Shown here piece by piece: positions 12,331 to 23,872 of a stretch of 64,000 nucleotides of DNA. Source of the stretch: Lycocorax pyrrhopterus obiensis (Eukaryota > Chordata > Aves > Passeriformes > Paradisaeidae); contig JACSVZ010000002.1 of NCBI GenBank assembly GCA_014706295.1, positions 15,980,494-16,044,493 of the forward strand, given 5' to 3'. The notes under the pieces are model-generated. The model saw only the letters and a program-made list of their open reading frames with translations, made no database searches and was not told the DNA's origin. Numbering within the stretch: position 1 is the first letter of the stretch; every line of letters begins with the position of its first letter. A program made the position numbers and the translations under genes.

Positions 12331-15300
12331 CTTTGCTGGAGCTCATGTTCATGACTGTCTACATTTTTGGAATTTTCACCCCCATCATGTTGTAAGACAT
12401 TTAATTTAGGACACTCCCTGGAGGGCAGAGTTCCTGCGACCTTTAGGCAGAACGGGCAATGGAAGGACAGAGCGTGCAGCAGGGCCTGCATCCGTCCCAC
12501 CTAATCACGGGCATCCAAGGGAGAGGGCTCACTGGGAAGCCAGCTTGTCTTTGCTTCCCTCTAGAGTCGATGGATAGACCTGGCTCCTCTGAAGAGCGAT
12601 TTAGCACACACAGCTGTCAAAAGCACCCCTCAGTTCATCATCCTCTGCTCCCAGGGGAAAAAGATTCAGACTTTGCAGGCAATAAAACACAACATGTTTT
12701 TTGTATATCCTTCATTGTGATGCTTAAGTCAATCAAAGTGAACACTGTGAAGTAAATCACTGCTTTTTCACTTTACCATGTTAAAACACACAAGATGGCT
12801 TGAAGATGTAACTTGCCAGTCACCACCTGTTAAGAAGAGAAATATTCTTGTGGCAGAACTGTCATTGATTGACTGGTAAACCGTGCAAATGAATCCAGAG
12901 AGGAATTCAGAAACCTCTCAAGTGACAAATTCTTACTGAAAGTAGATCAAATTCTTCTCTCCTGAATGACACATTTGATTTAACAGTGTTTATAATAAGC
13001 AAATGGTGAGTTTGAGACAAATATGGGGGCACTGCTCCTGCTTGGCAGAGCAGCAGGACTTCCCTCTATGCCCTGCAGATTCCTTTGACGTCTGGGATTC
13101 CTCCGGCCTTCCTGATTTGACACTTTCCTTGCTGTTTTTGGGATCAGAGAAAACACGTGTTAAATGTTAACCTTTTACAATTCACTTCCTGTAGTACTGC
13201 ATATGGCTTTAGGATCACTCGTGGCCATAATCCTAAAGGTGTTAAGCAGCGCAGTAAAATTGGTCTCTACTGCACAGGAACTTTTAAAGTCCTGATGGGT
13301 GCCTACCTGCTTGTGAAGGCACCTGAAGTCCTCTCACAATCTGGTCCTTTGGCCATTAGCTGTTTCATTCCTCCAGCTGACTGATGACAGTGAAAAAGCA
13401 GGATTCAAATCAGGTTTTAAACCTGTAGACAGCCTGACTGCAGTATCTTGTATTGCTCAAAGGATGGTCTTTTTCCACAGGTCCGCTTTTTTTTCATTTG
13501 AGATTTTTCTGCCTGTTATATCTTGTATTCTTTTGTCATTTCTCCTACTGAACAAATAAAGAGAAAGCTGTGCTAACTTAAAGCCATCCTTAGTGACATG
13601 TTCTCTGGCCTCCTCAAGGAGCTGCATGGCATCCCTCAAATCCTTATCAACAAGTCAGGGATGCAATGCAGTAATCTGCATGGATCAGAGAGAGAATGAG
13701 CTATCCCCAGAGCTGGTCCCACAAACGATCAGCATCTCCCACTTCCTCCCCTGGGAAGCTACACAGCAGTGGCTGTGAGAATGGCTGCAAGAACACGACC
13801 TACAGCTTCCAGTCGGCAAGAACAGGGGCAGATCATCAGAGGGTAAACACAAAACTGAGCCAGTTCAGAAACACTGTATTGGTGGAGCCTACACTGCAGA
13901 TTTGGCTACAAGCACCATTGGGGGATCACATCAGAGGAGAGGAACTCATGGGTGAAGGGCCACTGCACAGAAACAGTCAATCTGGACTCGCATGCAAGTC
14001 CCAACTTGCACAGAATTCGACTTGCTGCATCTGTCCTCTGGCTACCAAGATGGTAAGGTCATGGTTCCACACAGTTGCTGTCGAGGCTTCACAAGGGTTT
14101 GCACAGCAGTCTTTTTGTAGGTTCAGCCTTTATTCCTACAGGCAGCACACCTCCAGGGGGAAGGGGAGCTTCTGAGATGTTCTCATGCCAGCCTTGATCC
14201 CTTAATGCCGTGGCTTGTTTGGAATGATTGATGTTCACACAAAACTGAGCACTGCTGTCCTTTGTGGAGATGTAAATTGCAAACCATTGTTCACTTGCCA
14301 GAGAGCTCTTCCTTCATATTGCATGTGACCCACAGTAGCACATACAGACAAACTTTCTTCTCAAGGCAACTGGCAAGCAGTGCTACATCCTCATTCTGTT
14401 GTCACTGACCTGTCCAGTTGGATCTTACACTTGTGAAACACCTTTGCAGATGTTTGCAGCTAAGCCACAAACTTCCATCTCTGCTGTATTTCACTTGCAA
14501 AACTGGATGGGTCTTCTGATGTGTTGCTCAGCAGTGTGTGGTATATCAGGTAACAGAGTGAACTGCTCGGCAGAAAGGGGCTGTGCATGCTTTGACCCCA
14601 GGCAGCTCCCATACCTCCCAGCTGTAGCACATGGATTTCCTGCCCAAAGGCATCCCATGCCACAAGGCCTCATCTCTTGTGGCGTCAGATCTCATTGTGT
14701 CCCACCACAGAATAAACTGAAGCACTGCTGGTGTAGACGTGACCCTTGAGGTGGTTGGTTTCCTGTCTGATACTCACCTAGTGATTAAGGTAAGTGTGTG
14801 TTTGCCACCAGAAGCAAGAAAAGGAAAGCAGCACTTGGGCAAAATGACAATGGGAATTCAAAGAGGAAGCAGTCAGTATTTGCTTGTAACATCTGCAGAG
14901 CTTATTTTCTCTTTGTTGCCTAAATCAGGAAAATCTATTACAGTAGTTAGAAAAGGGAAATATTTCTTTCTGTTTCTAAGCATGTGAGTCAGACTCCCCT
15001 CTGGCAAAAGCTGCCCAGCACATTCTGTTCAGTGATGTGTAGAGCCTGCAGCTGTACACTGCACCAGGAGCAAAATGTGTGGCAGTACAGGAATCTGGGA
15101 AAGGGCCTAGCAGGACAGGAACCTGGGCTAGCTAAGCCCCAGACAGATCCTGCTTTGTGTAAGCCTTTGTTTTCTTTCAGAAAAAAGGTAAATTACACCA
15201 GTATTTAATTTCCTTTTTTTACAAATGAGAAGTTTGGTGTTTTGAGGGTGTGGCCAACTTCTGATGAATAATGTTTTGATGATGAATGCAACCATTTGGG

Positions 15301-16256
15301 AACTGACAGAGATGGACAGAGAGAGGGGGATGTGTCTTCCAGTGGCAGGTATGGTGTCATACGCTACTCCCTTCCAGGGAAGCAGGGGAATGTGGGTCTG
15401 AACAGAACAGAAATTGGCTTCAGTGACTTGTCAGGACTGCCTATTTCCTGGCTGGTTATGAAAGCTCTTGTTGCTCGTGTGTAGCCACACTGGAATAGCA
15501 TTTGATGGAGCTCCAGCCTGTTCATGTCAAATGAGCTCAAGATAAATGTCAGCTCATGACAAGTACAAGTCTTTAATTTACTTCTTAACTTTGAAACTAG
15601 TGGAAAAGACCTTCAAGGGATATTGGCAATTACCAAATTTCTGTTAAAAGTGTTTTACTTCTAGAGCAGCATCTCTAAAGAAGCACCAATTGAAAGGAAG
15701 AGGGAGTTTTTTCTTTTCTCCTGGTCACTTCTGAGTATTTATGATAGTCTTTCCACTTCCATTCACCTTAACTTTATTTTTTCTTTTTTTTGTGGTATGA
15801 GTCTGTGACAGTAAGTACAGGAAATAGCTAGGGGAATCTAAGCTAACAGGGAATGCTGAATCAATTTCATATTTCACACAGAAGTCCTCCTTTAGCTCGT
15901 CCTTGCCAGTGTTTTACAGCTATAAATCTGCCAGTCTCCACACCACGATAATCTCATCATATACCCTTAGGGAATACTTTTGCCTACTGACCATAAGATA
16001 AAAACTTCCTTGCATGAAGCTTGATATACATTGCCACAGACCAAGAAAGGATAAGAAACTTCACAAATTCTCATTTGAAAATTCCTTTTCTGTGGGAATC
16101 CAGAGTGCAGAGAATATTTCTCTGCTGGTTTTGAAGGGTTCTACCCCCCCAGACAACACTGTTTTTGACCTTCGTCCATGGAGAAAATTGCCCACCCTCT
16201 GGGAAGAAGTAGAATCTACACTGGTGTGAACTAGGTGATAGAATATTATGTAAGAT
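12331..16256. other. Non-coding stretch, no gene recognised
   Basis: The longest open frame (159 residues, plus, 13696-14175) contains no recognisable motif, signal peptide or membrane segment and is overlapped by other frames, so it is left out. I see no repeat family, exon pair or RNA gene here. Confidence 0.4.
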
Positions 16257-16688
16257 TGTCACAGGCTGAAAAATTTAGAGGTTTTGGGTTTGTTAATATA
16301 GTAAATAGATAAAAAGCAAAAACTTCAAAATGGAGGATTGTTGTTGTTCTCCAGGCCTTCTTCTATTACTCCATATTCTGCAGTAGAAGTAGTTTGGGGT
16401 GATTGGATAAAGAGCTCCGCAGTTCCTGTCTACGTGACAAAGTGATTCATTGAACATTGGTGGAAAAGTAAAAATATCTTTCGTTTTAAGTTTTCATTGG
16501 GTGATTTACCTTTAAAAAGACTGTGTAATCTTGATAATTTGGCTTTCTCTTGCGTTCTCTGCTTTATGCTGTGTCTGGGTCATGTCAGTGACTCTGTTTC
16601 TCTGATAAGACTTAATAAACAACTATCTGAAAGCAGAGAACGCTGAAGGTCTCGTTCAACTCTTGGACTTCTGGCAAAGACTCTAACA
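16257..16688 (+). mobile_element. Solo LTR of an endogenous retrovirus (family unsure)
   Basis: A 432-bp segment that begins TGTCACAG and ends TCTAACA, so it has the TG...CA termini of an LTR. In order it shows an inverted CCAAT (ATTGG, 16402-16406), a TATA-like TTTAAAAAG at 16511-16519, and a polyadenylation signal AATAAA at 16614-16619. A perfect 14-bp inverted repeat (16552-16565 and 16630-16643) encloses that signal. This order matches U3, R and U5, with R folding into a hairpin around the poly(A) signal as in several retroviruses. No primer-binding site, gag/pol frame or partner LTR is adjacent, so it would be a solo LTR. I did not find a clean target duplication (left flank TAAGAT, right flank AATCTC), so the ends may be off by a few bases. 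Confidence 0.6.
16614..16619 (+). terminator. AATAAA poly(A) signal within LTR
   Basis: AATAAA lies about 95 bases downstream of the TATA-like box and 10 bases before the right arm of the 14-bp inverted repeat, as expected for the R region of an LTR. Whether it is used is unknown. Confidence 0.5.
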
Positions 16689-17427
16689 AATCTCCCCCAT
16701 CCAGGGAGGTATAATTAAGGCACGGAAAAGTGTCACTTTTCCTGCTTGTCTGTAAAGATCAAGTACACAAAAGCATGAGACCCCAGCCTTCAGCATTTGG
16801 AGGACCCAGGGAAGTTTTGGATGCCAGAAATCCTATACCAAGGTGGAACTACTACTTTTGCAATTATTTTCCATTCCCATAAGGTACCTTCAGCTTTGTC
16901 CTTTCAGGAAAAAAAAGCCTCTCTCGGTCCTTCTTCTTAGAGATTGTTTCAGAGAGAATGAATACATCTATTTCTGACAAGTCTTCGAATCTGGTGGTTG
17001 GAAATGTGGAAAGAGCAGCTACCTGCTCCACTCTCATCAGATGGTCACAGTAGACCAGGCATCCAGCCCTGAGCTTTGGCATGCACTAGAGGACAACAGA
17101 GGGAAGTTGTTACAGCTGAGGCCAGAACTACCCAGTCTTGTTTGCAGTGGCAGAGAGGACTCAGGCTCACTACTTGGATGGCGGGACAATCTCAGTGGGA
17201 GAGGTCTGACAAAAAGCTCTACATGCCTGAAGCAAACCCTGGGAGAAATTGTGATGCCTTAGCCCAAGAGACCAATCACAAAAAGCCTGTTTATGTTCCT
17301 GAGTTTATGGGTACCTGGGCATCATTTGTATCCAAACTTCTATTACCACACTTGTCCAGAGATGCAGCCACCTTGCCAAACTGAGTAGCTCCATGCTTTC
17401 TTCCCACCTAAGACAGCAGCAACTGTG
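16689..17427. other. Unique spacer between two solo LTRs
   Basis: 739 bp that I cannot assign to either retrovirus. There is no reading frame resembling gag, protease, polymerase or envelope and no polypurine tract next to the downstream LTR. The short frames (plus 17041-17262 and 17076-17384, minus 16864-17082) are uncharacterised and probably spurious. It reads as host sequence between two independent insertions. Confidence 0.45.
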
Positions 17428-17432
17428 ACAAC
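17428..17432. repeat. Target-site duplication, left copy (ACAAC)
   Basis: ACAAC lies immediately before the LTR's TGTTGG start and is repeated immediately after its GGACA end at 18291-18295. A 5-bp duplication is typical of ERVL-class integration. Confidence 0.8.
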
Positions 17433-18290
17433 TGTTGGGGGTTTGAGGAGTTCTCCTGTTCTTCTTTTTCTCTTAAAGAATTTTTCCCATATATGTTTCC
17501 AGGGGGACAAATTACTGGGTGCTTAAGAAGAACAAAAGAGCCGGCCACCGAGGTCAGGGGTCCAACTAGCTACTTGTTTTTCACCTGGGGGGCGGGGGAG
17601 CAGGGTTTTTGCTGGTGCCCTCAATGTGAAGAAGGTGTGGGTCAGAGCTGGAGGTTCCTTCTTTTCGGCTGTTTTCCTGCTACCTGAGAAACCCGGATTC
17701 CCAAGCCCACCTTTCCCTGTCCTGCTGGGAGCCCGGCCGCAGCCGCTCTGCTCTCCGCCGCGTGGACCCTTCGCTACACTGTAACCCTACACACCCTTTG
17801 CCGGCTGGGACCTCCCGGAGCTCCCACTGCAGCCCCGGAGTTTGCTACATCTCGTCTGCCACCCGGGATCTGTGCTCGTCTCTGCTGCTCCAGCCCGCTG
17901 CTCCCGAGGGTCCGGCCGGACACCGGGATCAGCCGCCCAGAGGGTTTGTTGAAGCTTTTCGTCCATCCTTTCCCGGGACCCCAAGCCGCCCCTGCCAGCT
18001 GTGACTGTGGCTGCACCGAAGGGGGGGAGGGGTGACCTACAGCCGAGAGGGGCTGGCGCTGGGTTTGTGGTTGTGTTTGCTGTTACTGCCATAGTTATTG
18101 TTGTTTGTTTGCCTTGTCATACATATATATATATATTAGTAAAGAACTGTTATTCCTACCCCTCATATGTTTGCCTGAAAGCCCCTTAATTTCAAAATCA
18201 TAATAATTCGGAGGGAAGGGGGTTGCATTTTCCATTTCAGGGGGGGCTCCTGCCTTCCTTGACAGACACCTGTCTTTCAAACCGAGGACA
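17433..18290 (+). mobile_element. Solo ERVL-type LTR with intact target duplication
   Basis: An 858-bp element with TG...CA ends (TGTTGGGGG... to ...CGAGGACA), flanked by the 5-bp direct repeat ACAAC on both sides. Internally it has a G/C- and CpG-rich middle (about 17690-18060), a TATATATATATATATTA stretch at 18121-18137 and an AGTAAA poly(A)-signal variant at 18138-18143. These are followed by a G-rich tract near 18209-18220 and a terminal ACACCTGTCTTTC word. The 3' third resembles songbird ERVL-like LTRs known to me from memory. There is no internal retroviral coding sequence on either side, so the provirus was reduced to one LTR by recombination. The LTR fully explains the GC spike and the short GC-rich open frames here, which are not genes. 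Confidence 0.85.
18138..18143 (+). terminator. AGTAAA variant poly(A) signal in LTR
   Basis: AGTAAA directly follows the TA-rich stretch of the ERVL-type LTR, where a poly(A) signal is expected. AGTAAA is a known weaker variant of AATAAA. Use is not shown by the sequence. Confidence 0.35.
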
Positions 18291-18295
18291 ACAAC
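18291..18295. repeat. Target-site duplication, right copy (ACAAC)
   Basis: Matches the left copy exactly, which fixes the right end of the LTR at the CA of GGACA. Confidence 0.8.
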
Positions 18296-18569
18296 TTTAA
18301 TTTCAAAACACATAGGTTTGTGTAACAGCCTAGAGGCTGGGATTCTTGCTCTGGAAATAAGCCATCACTTTAACTCCCTTCTCAGCTGAAAAAAACTAAG
18401 TCAACAGTTCCAATGACTGTAAGTCAGTAAGATACAAAATTAGGTGGGAAGAGAACAAAGTCCATCTCTTTTTGAAACTACGTCAGTGCAAGTCCAAGAG
18501 TGACATGGCTAGGAGGATAGGAAATGTAATGAAGCCATTCTGTAGTCCATAAATTAGGAATTTAGCTAA

Positions 18570-18638
18570 GTGTAATCTCAAAGCAAAAGAGGTGTGTTAG
18601 TCACTGAGATGGCAGTGTAATCTCAAGGCAAAAGAGGT
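18570..18638. repeat. 24-bp direct repeat, 45-bp period
   Basis: GTGTAATCTCAAAGC... at 18570-18593 recurs at 18615-18638 with one mismatch (AAAGC versus AAGGC). This looks like a small local duplication followed by divergence of the spacer. Confidence 0.85.
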
Positions 18639-21179
18639 ATAGGAACTAGTCCCATAAGAATATATTAAGTTTTCAGCAACCAGAGTTCACCAACTCCTGA
18701 CCTGAGTTCATTTTTCACTGACTGCATCCCCATCCTGTGGCTTGTGGGCTCTGCTTGCAGTCCATTGTAGCAGTTTCAAGAACAGTTAATGAAAATTTTC
18801 AGGTTACTAAAAACAAAGGCTGAGGCCAGATGTAAAATGAGCAAATAGATTTTCTAGGTCACAATCAATCTTCATTTGCAACTCTCAAAACTTAAAAATA
18901 AAATGCCTGAGAACTTATCTCCAAAAAACCATTATTAAGGAGGAAAAATCTAAATGGCTTGTTATGGGGAAAACACTTAAAACGTCCTTCATGGAGCACT
19001 GTTGTATCTCCGGAATTTGGATGGTGCATTTCTTCCAAAAAAAGACTTACTTTCTCTATGAGAAATCCTCTCCCAACCTGTACCTTCATGGCACCAACAT
19101 TCTTGAGCTGCTCCACTAGTTCTCATTCATGTGCTACTGATGAGTATGGAAAAGAAAAGGAGGCATGACAGACTTTCATCTTTTTTAGTCCCTGCCTGAC
19201 TTCATAAAACTATGAGCCCTGTCAGACCTTATTCTTCCTGGGAGCCTCAGGGTAATTCTGAAAGACTTTACAGTCCTCTCTTTGAACTTCTGCAATCATT
19301 TATGATTTATTTTCTTTTAAAAACAGCAAGTGGGAAATGAGTTGTCCTGTTCTGATTTCCTCTGGCCTGTTGTTTCTGAGGGAGGAGGCCCCTTTTCAGG
19401 AGGGTGCAAAGTGTGAGCTCCAAAACTGCCACTGCCTCTAATGGAGTGGAAGGACTGAGCTCCAGGGAACCCCTGGAACATGCAGAATGCTCTCTGTGAG
19501 GGTATTTAATGCAACACTCAGTACTCATAGTGCTCAGAACAGCAGGTCTGCTTTTCAAACACGCTTCTGAAGTACAAGGTTTACAGGTAATGCAGTAGTA
19601 ACACTGCCTGCCTGTTATTTGCTCTGAAATTCTCAATTGTGGTTAGCAGGTGTCTTGAAAAATTCATTCTAGCTGAGACTGGGGTGTCAGATAAGGGACA
19701 CGTTGCTCCAATGCTGTGACTCAGAGGCTCTTTTATGCTTTATCTGTGGCAGTGGGAGCACAGACAATGAAAGCTGTATCTATGACAGTTCCCTTATTGA
19801 AGTGCCAGGTTTATTGTACTGCCTGTAAAGTCATAGGAAAGAAACTCCCCAGGTTCCTTTTCTTTCTCTTTTTTTTTTTAAGTACAGACATGTTTGAACC
19901 AAGGCATTCCTGCTTCTTGTAGCTGCCAGCTCCTGAGCACAAGATTCTATGTTTTTCTTTCACTTGCTATAAAATGCTTAATCAAAGCCTTCCCTGCTCT
20001 GGTATAGCTGTTCCTTTATTTATTAATGTAAAAATATGAATTACTGAACTCCAGCCTTGGCAGATAAGTGAAATTGGAATGAACTTTCAGCTCTTTGGTT
20101 TCAGAAGGTGAGTAAATCTCTGGTGGAGTTTGCACACATGGTTGGAATAGTTCCCCTCGTTTACCCTGGCACAGCTCCACCGACTGCTGCTGCACTGCCC
20201 CGATTCACACTTCCAGCAGCAGGGAGTTAGAAACTCAGGGGCCTAACACAGCTGTAACTTTTTCATATTACTTGTCCAGCTTACCTTTTAAACAGAAAAT
20301 TGAAAATCGTATGTGAAGAGAATGGTTATTTTTCTCCTTGGCTATTAAGGGGGACTTGACTAGAGTGAGAGAGAGGAAGGAGCTGTAAGTAGCGCACTGA
20401 GGCTGACCCTGGAAGAAGAAATTAAATAACAGTATAAATATCCTTTGCTTCTTGAACCAAGTCACACACAGCATTTCTCATCTCTTTTACATAATGCCCT
20501 GGCAATAAGGAGATCCTTTTAACCTGGTTTCCCTAGGAAATGTAGCATGTATGTTCACACCATCTGCCCATCACCTCTCCCCACCCTTCCTCCTGCCACC
20601 TGCCACTTGTCCGCTTCCTGGCGTGTGACAGAGAAAGTCCAAGAGTGAAACCTGGCAGCTGTGTCCAGGAGAGATGAAGGCCTGGCTTCCCCAGCAGGGC
20701 AAAGGGAACAGCACCCACTGGAGAGGGAGCTCTATTGAGTGTAGCTGCACCAGGATGCCTCCAGTCTGCAAGAGGGGACCCCCAGGCACCTGGAGACGCC
20801 GCAGGAAGGAGCAATGGCACTGGGGTGCAGGAAGGAACTGGGAGGGTAAGGGGATACGGGAGAGAAATCCATAGGAAACCAGCTTCTGTGAGCTTCACTG
20901 CACACAGCAGTGGAGCCTGACACCAGACAGGCACTAAACTAAAGAAAATCCCTTATATAGACAGATGTGTTCTTTCCAAAGTATCTGCTAGTAAAATAAA
21001 TGAAGCCAGTTAAATTAAGCTTCCATGTTAGCATCCAGCAGTACAGCTCACCCTGACTTACCAGTCTGCTTGACTCCAGTCAGCAATGTAAATCTGGCAT
21101 TTTATAATTTAGGATGGTTGATTTAAGTGTTGTTTGACGTACTGTCCACTTTTAAAAACCAGGGAACACGAAGGTGTCT

Positions 21180-21400
21180 GCTCGCCTTTGGAAAAGGAAA
21201 TAAATATTAACTTATCTGCACAATGTGCGAGCGGATCTAGCCCTGTTGCAGGAAACTCATTAATCTCACATGGAAAATAAATAAACTAGGAGAGAAAAGG
21301 ATGGGTGGGATTTCAACTTCCTCTATTTCCGTAAATCGTTATTTTATATGAACAAGTGCATGCCAAATGTTTTAAAGAGGAAAATTACTGCAAAGAACAA
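21180..21400. promoter_or_regulatory. Candidate conserved non-coding block
   Basis: An AT-rich but non-repetitive stretch with ATTAATCT, AAATAAATA and CAACTTCCTC words and no open frame, simple repeat or transposon signature. It looks like typical vertebrate enhancer sequence. This is a judgement by eye only. Confidence 0.2.
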
Positions 21401-22351
21401 ATAAGTTCATTGAATCTTTTAAAAGCTTTGCAGTGGAGGGATAATTTAGGGTGGCAATGGGAAAAACCCACCTGTTAAAGGCTGCCTGATAGTTCCTGCT
21501 ATTAGAGCACTTTTTCCATTGCTGATGCCATTGTCAGTCTTGAGCCACCAGGGCTCACATTTTCCATGGCAGGTGTCTGCCTAAGGCTGGATACGTGTGA
21601 TGCATGTGTGCTTGTATCAAGAATTGTCTCAGACTAAATGTAAAAAATTCAGCCAAAATGGTTTTGTTCTTCAACAAGTGTAAGTTTCCCTTACATTAAA
21701 AAGAATGGCAACCTCATCTTTAGACAGTCCCAAAGGCCCCATACTTCGGAGGAAAAGCATGAAATTTGGCAGGAGTACTTTAGCCACCCTGGAAATCCAA
21801 CTCAGCCTGTGTGAATTATGAGCCTCAGCAAGATCAGTTTGGTCTTGATGGAGCTTCACAGCTTGGTGTTTCAAAGATCCTGCCTTCAGTGATTCTGTGC
21901 TAACTGAAATGGTTTTCTTCAGCAAGTTTCTCATTTACTCCTTTGGACCCTGCTGCTGCTTTGAGGAAACCCAGAAGAAATAATCACCCAAGGAAGGAAC
22001 AAGCTGGAGAGGGAGAGGTATCTACACAGAGAGCATGGGGCAAGGGAAGAAGGTTGGGATGAGAAGCCAAAAATGGTGATGTAGCACAGCTGGTGCGAGA
22101 CAGGAATGTAGCAAAAGAGATGCTGGATGGGAGAAAGTGATCAGAGGGTCTGTGGTCACTGTACCCACAGTCAATGACCAACACGTGCCATAGGATAAGA
22201 TAGAGGTAAGTTTTGTTTGCTGACAGGGGTCAGCTGACAGGATCTGACAGGGCACTGACAGAGCATTTAGAATTACACAGTTTTGAGAGTTGCAGAAAGC
22301 ATAGCTTAAGCTCAGTTTCAGTCATGGAAGGGTTGGACTTTCACTGTATAG

Positions 22352-22371
22352 CCATATAAAAAAAAAAATTG
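22352..22371. repeat. Oligo-A run
   Basis: Run of A bases ending AATTGG. It could be an old retroposon tail, but no body is recognisable upstream. Confidence 0.5.
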
Positions 22372-23799
22372 GGAAATGGGTGATTGGCCCTTTACTTCCA
22401 TAAAAATATGACTCTGCACCTGAAAACAGCCACTTGGTCAGTGGCGTTCTTGTGCTTTCTTCACGGGTGGGAAATATTGTTCCTCAATGCCTCAGAAATT
22501 CAAATATTCACTGAGATGCCTTTAATATGGCTTTAAATGTTGGCCTTTCCCAAAGACAGACATCTGTGACCAGACTAGCCAGCACTTCCACAATCATCCA
22601 TGTATTAGTCAATACCTCTTCAGCATTCTAGATCTGCTCTCACATCATTTGAAAAATTAGAAAGAGGAAAAACAAAGTGCACACTGAGCAACCACCAGTT
22701 CTCTCTCTGAGTCCAGCGGTTTATTCTCTGATCACTAAAGCAGCTTAAAACTGAGTCATTTGTATGGCATTCACTGCCAAGAGGCACCTGTTCCTTCAGA
22801 TTAATCCATATTTATCGGTAATCTGGGATTGTTAATAGTAGTAATTTCTAACTTCAAAATATAGCTATAAATATTCTTCTTTCAGGTTTTAAGACAGCCA
22901 GACCATTATGTGCTAAGGACCCCAAAAGCTATTCATCACAATCCATATTTATATTTCTATAAAGATGTAAATCTTAGAAAAGCAGGTTTAGAATATTTAT
23001 GAGAAACAGAGAACTTTTAATTTAAGCTAAGATCTAGTGAGAATGCCAATTTACAGTCATAGGATGGGTGTGTCACCAATCCAGACAAATGTCTTCCTGA
23101 TATGAATACAGGCTGGAAAAGCAAATGAAAGCCAAGTGTGAAAGAGACACAGCCAGCCTTAGGGGAGTGCAGGAACATCTGCAATCAAATTAAAATAGCA
23201 AATAGCATATGACCACAGGACAGCTTTTTTACAGTATATATTTGGCAAAGCAGGCAGGTGGTAGTTGAAATGCTGGTTTGGATGGCAAATACACACGATT
23301 CAAATCCGAATCCATAAACTTCTGTTGTGTTAGTTGGGAGGCAGGAATTAAATTTCGGGGATGCGGATTGGGGGACATTGGGACAGCACAAGACGGAAAG
23401 GAAAGGAAGGCACATGGTCATATGAAACGGTTCATTGCTGCTTTCACTCTGGACAATACACTCTACACCAAGTGTCTGTACTGTGATTCCCTTATTTTCT
23501 ATCCATACAAAATTTTGATGGTAGCTTTTATAATGGTTTGGGTGCTGACAGACATTGCTCTCTCCCCTGAACAGACTCCTTGACACCTACTAAGAGCTGA
23601 GCTCTTGTAGTTTTTTGGTGTGGGGTCATCAATTTTGATTTCTTTCTTCTCTCAGCTGCCTGTTTTCACAAAATTGAACTCACTTCAGAGTAAATTCAAA
23701 TATATTTGAGACCTGAGACAATTCTGATTCAAATTTGGTAACAAATCAAATAATTATTGGGGAGACACAGACATCTAAGCCTTGACTCTTTAAAAACTA

Positions 23800-23872
23800 A
23801 GCAGAAAGGAAAAAAAAACTAAACAGAAAAAAAAGGGAAGAAAAGAAACTAAAGAAACTAGACATTAAAAGA
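23800..23872. repeat. Purine-rich low-complexity tract
   Basis: Successive AAAG, GGAAAAAAAA and AAGAAA words with very few pyrimidines. Low-complexity sequence. Confidence 0.7.

Noticed and set aside
13696..14175. 159-codon plus-strand open frame
   Set aside because: No domain, signal or membrane segment and no splice context; consistent with chance.
15173..15194. Acceptor TTTCTTTCAG followed by GTAAAT seven bases later
   Set aside because: A seven-base A-run is not a credible exon; chance juxtaposition.
17762..18092. GC-rich open frames on both strands resembling a promoter-proximal gene
   Set aside because: They lie wholly inside the ERVL-type solo LTR, whose GC-rich middle explains them.
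16257..18290. The two LTRs read as ends of one short provirus
   Set aside because: Their sequences and lengths differ and the spacer has no primer-binding site, polypurine tract or retroviral frame.
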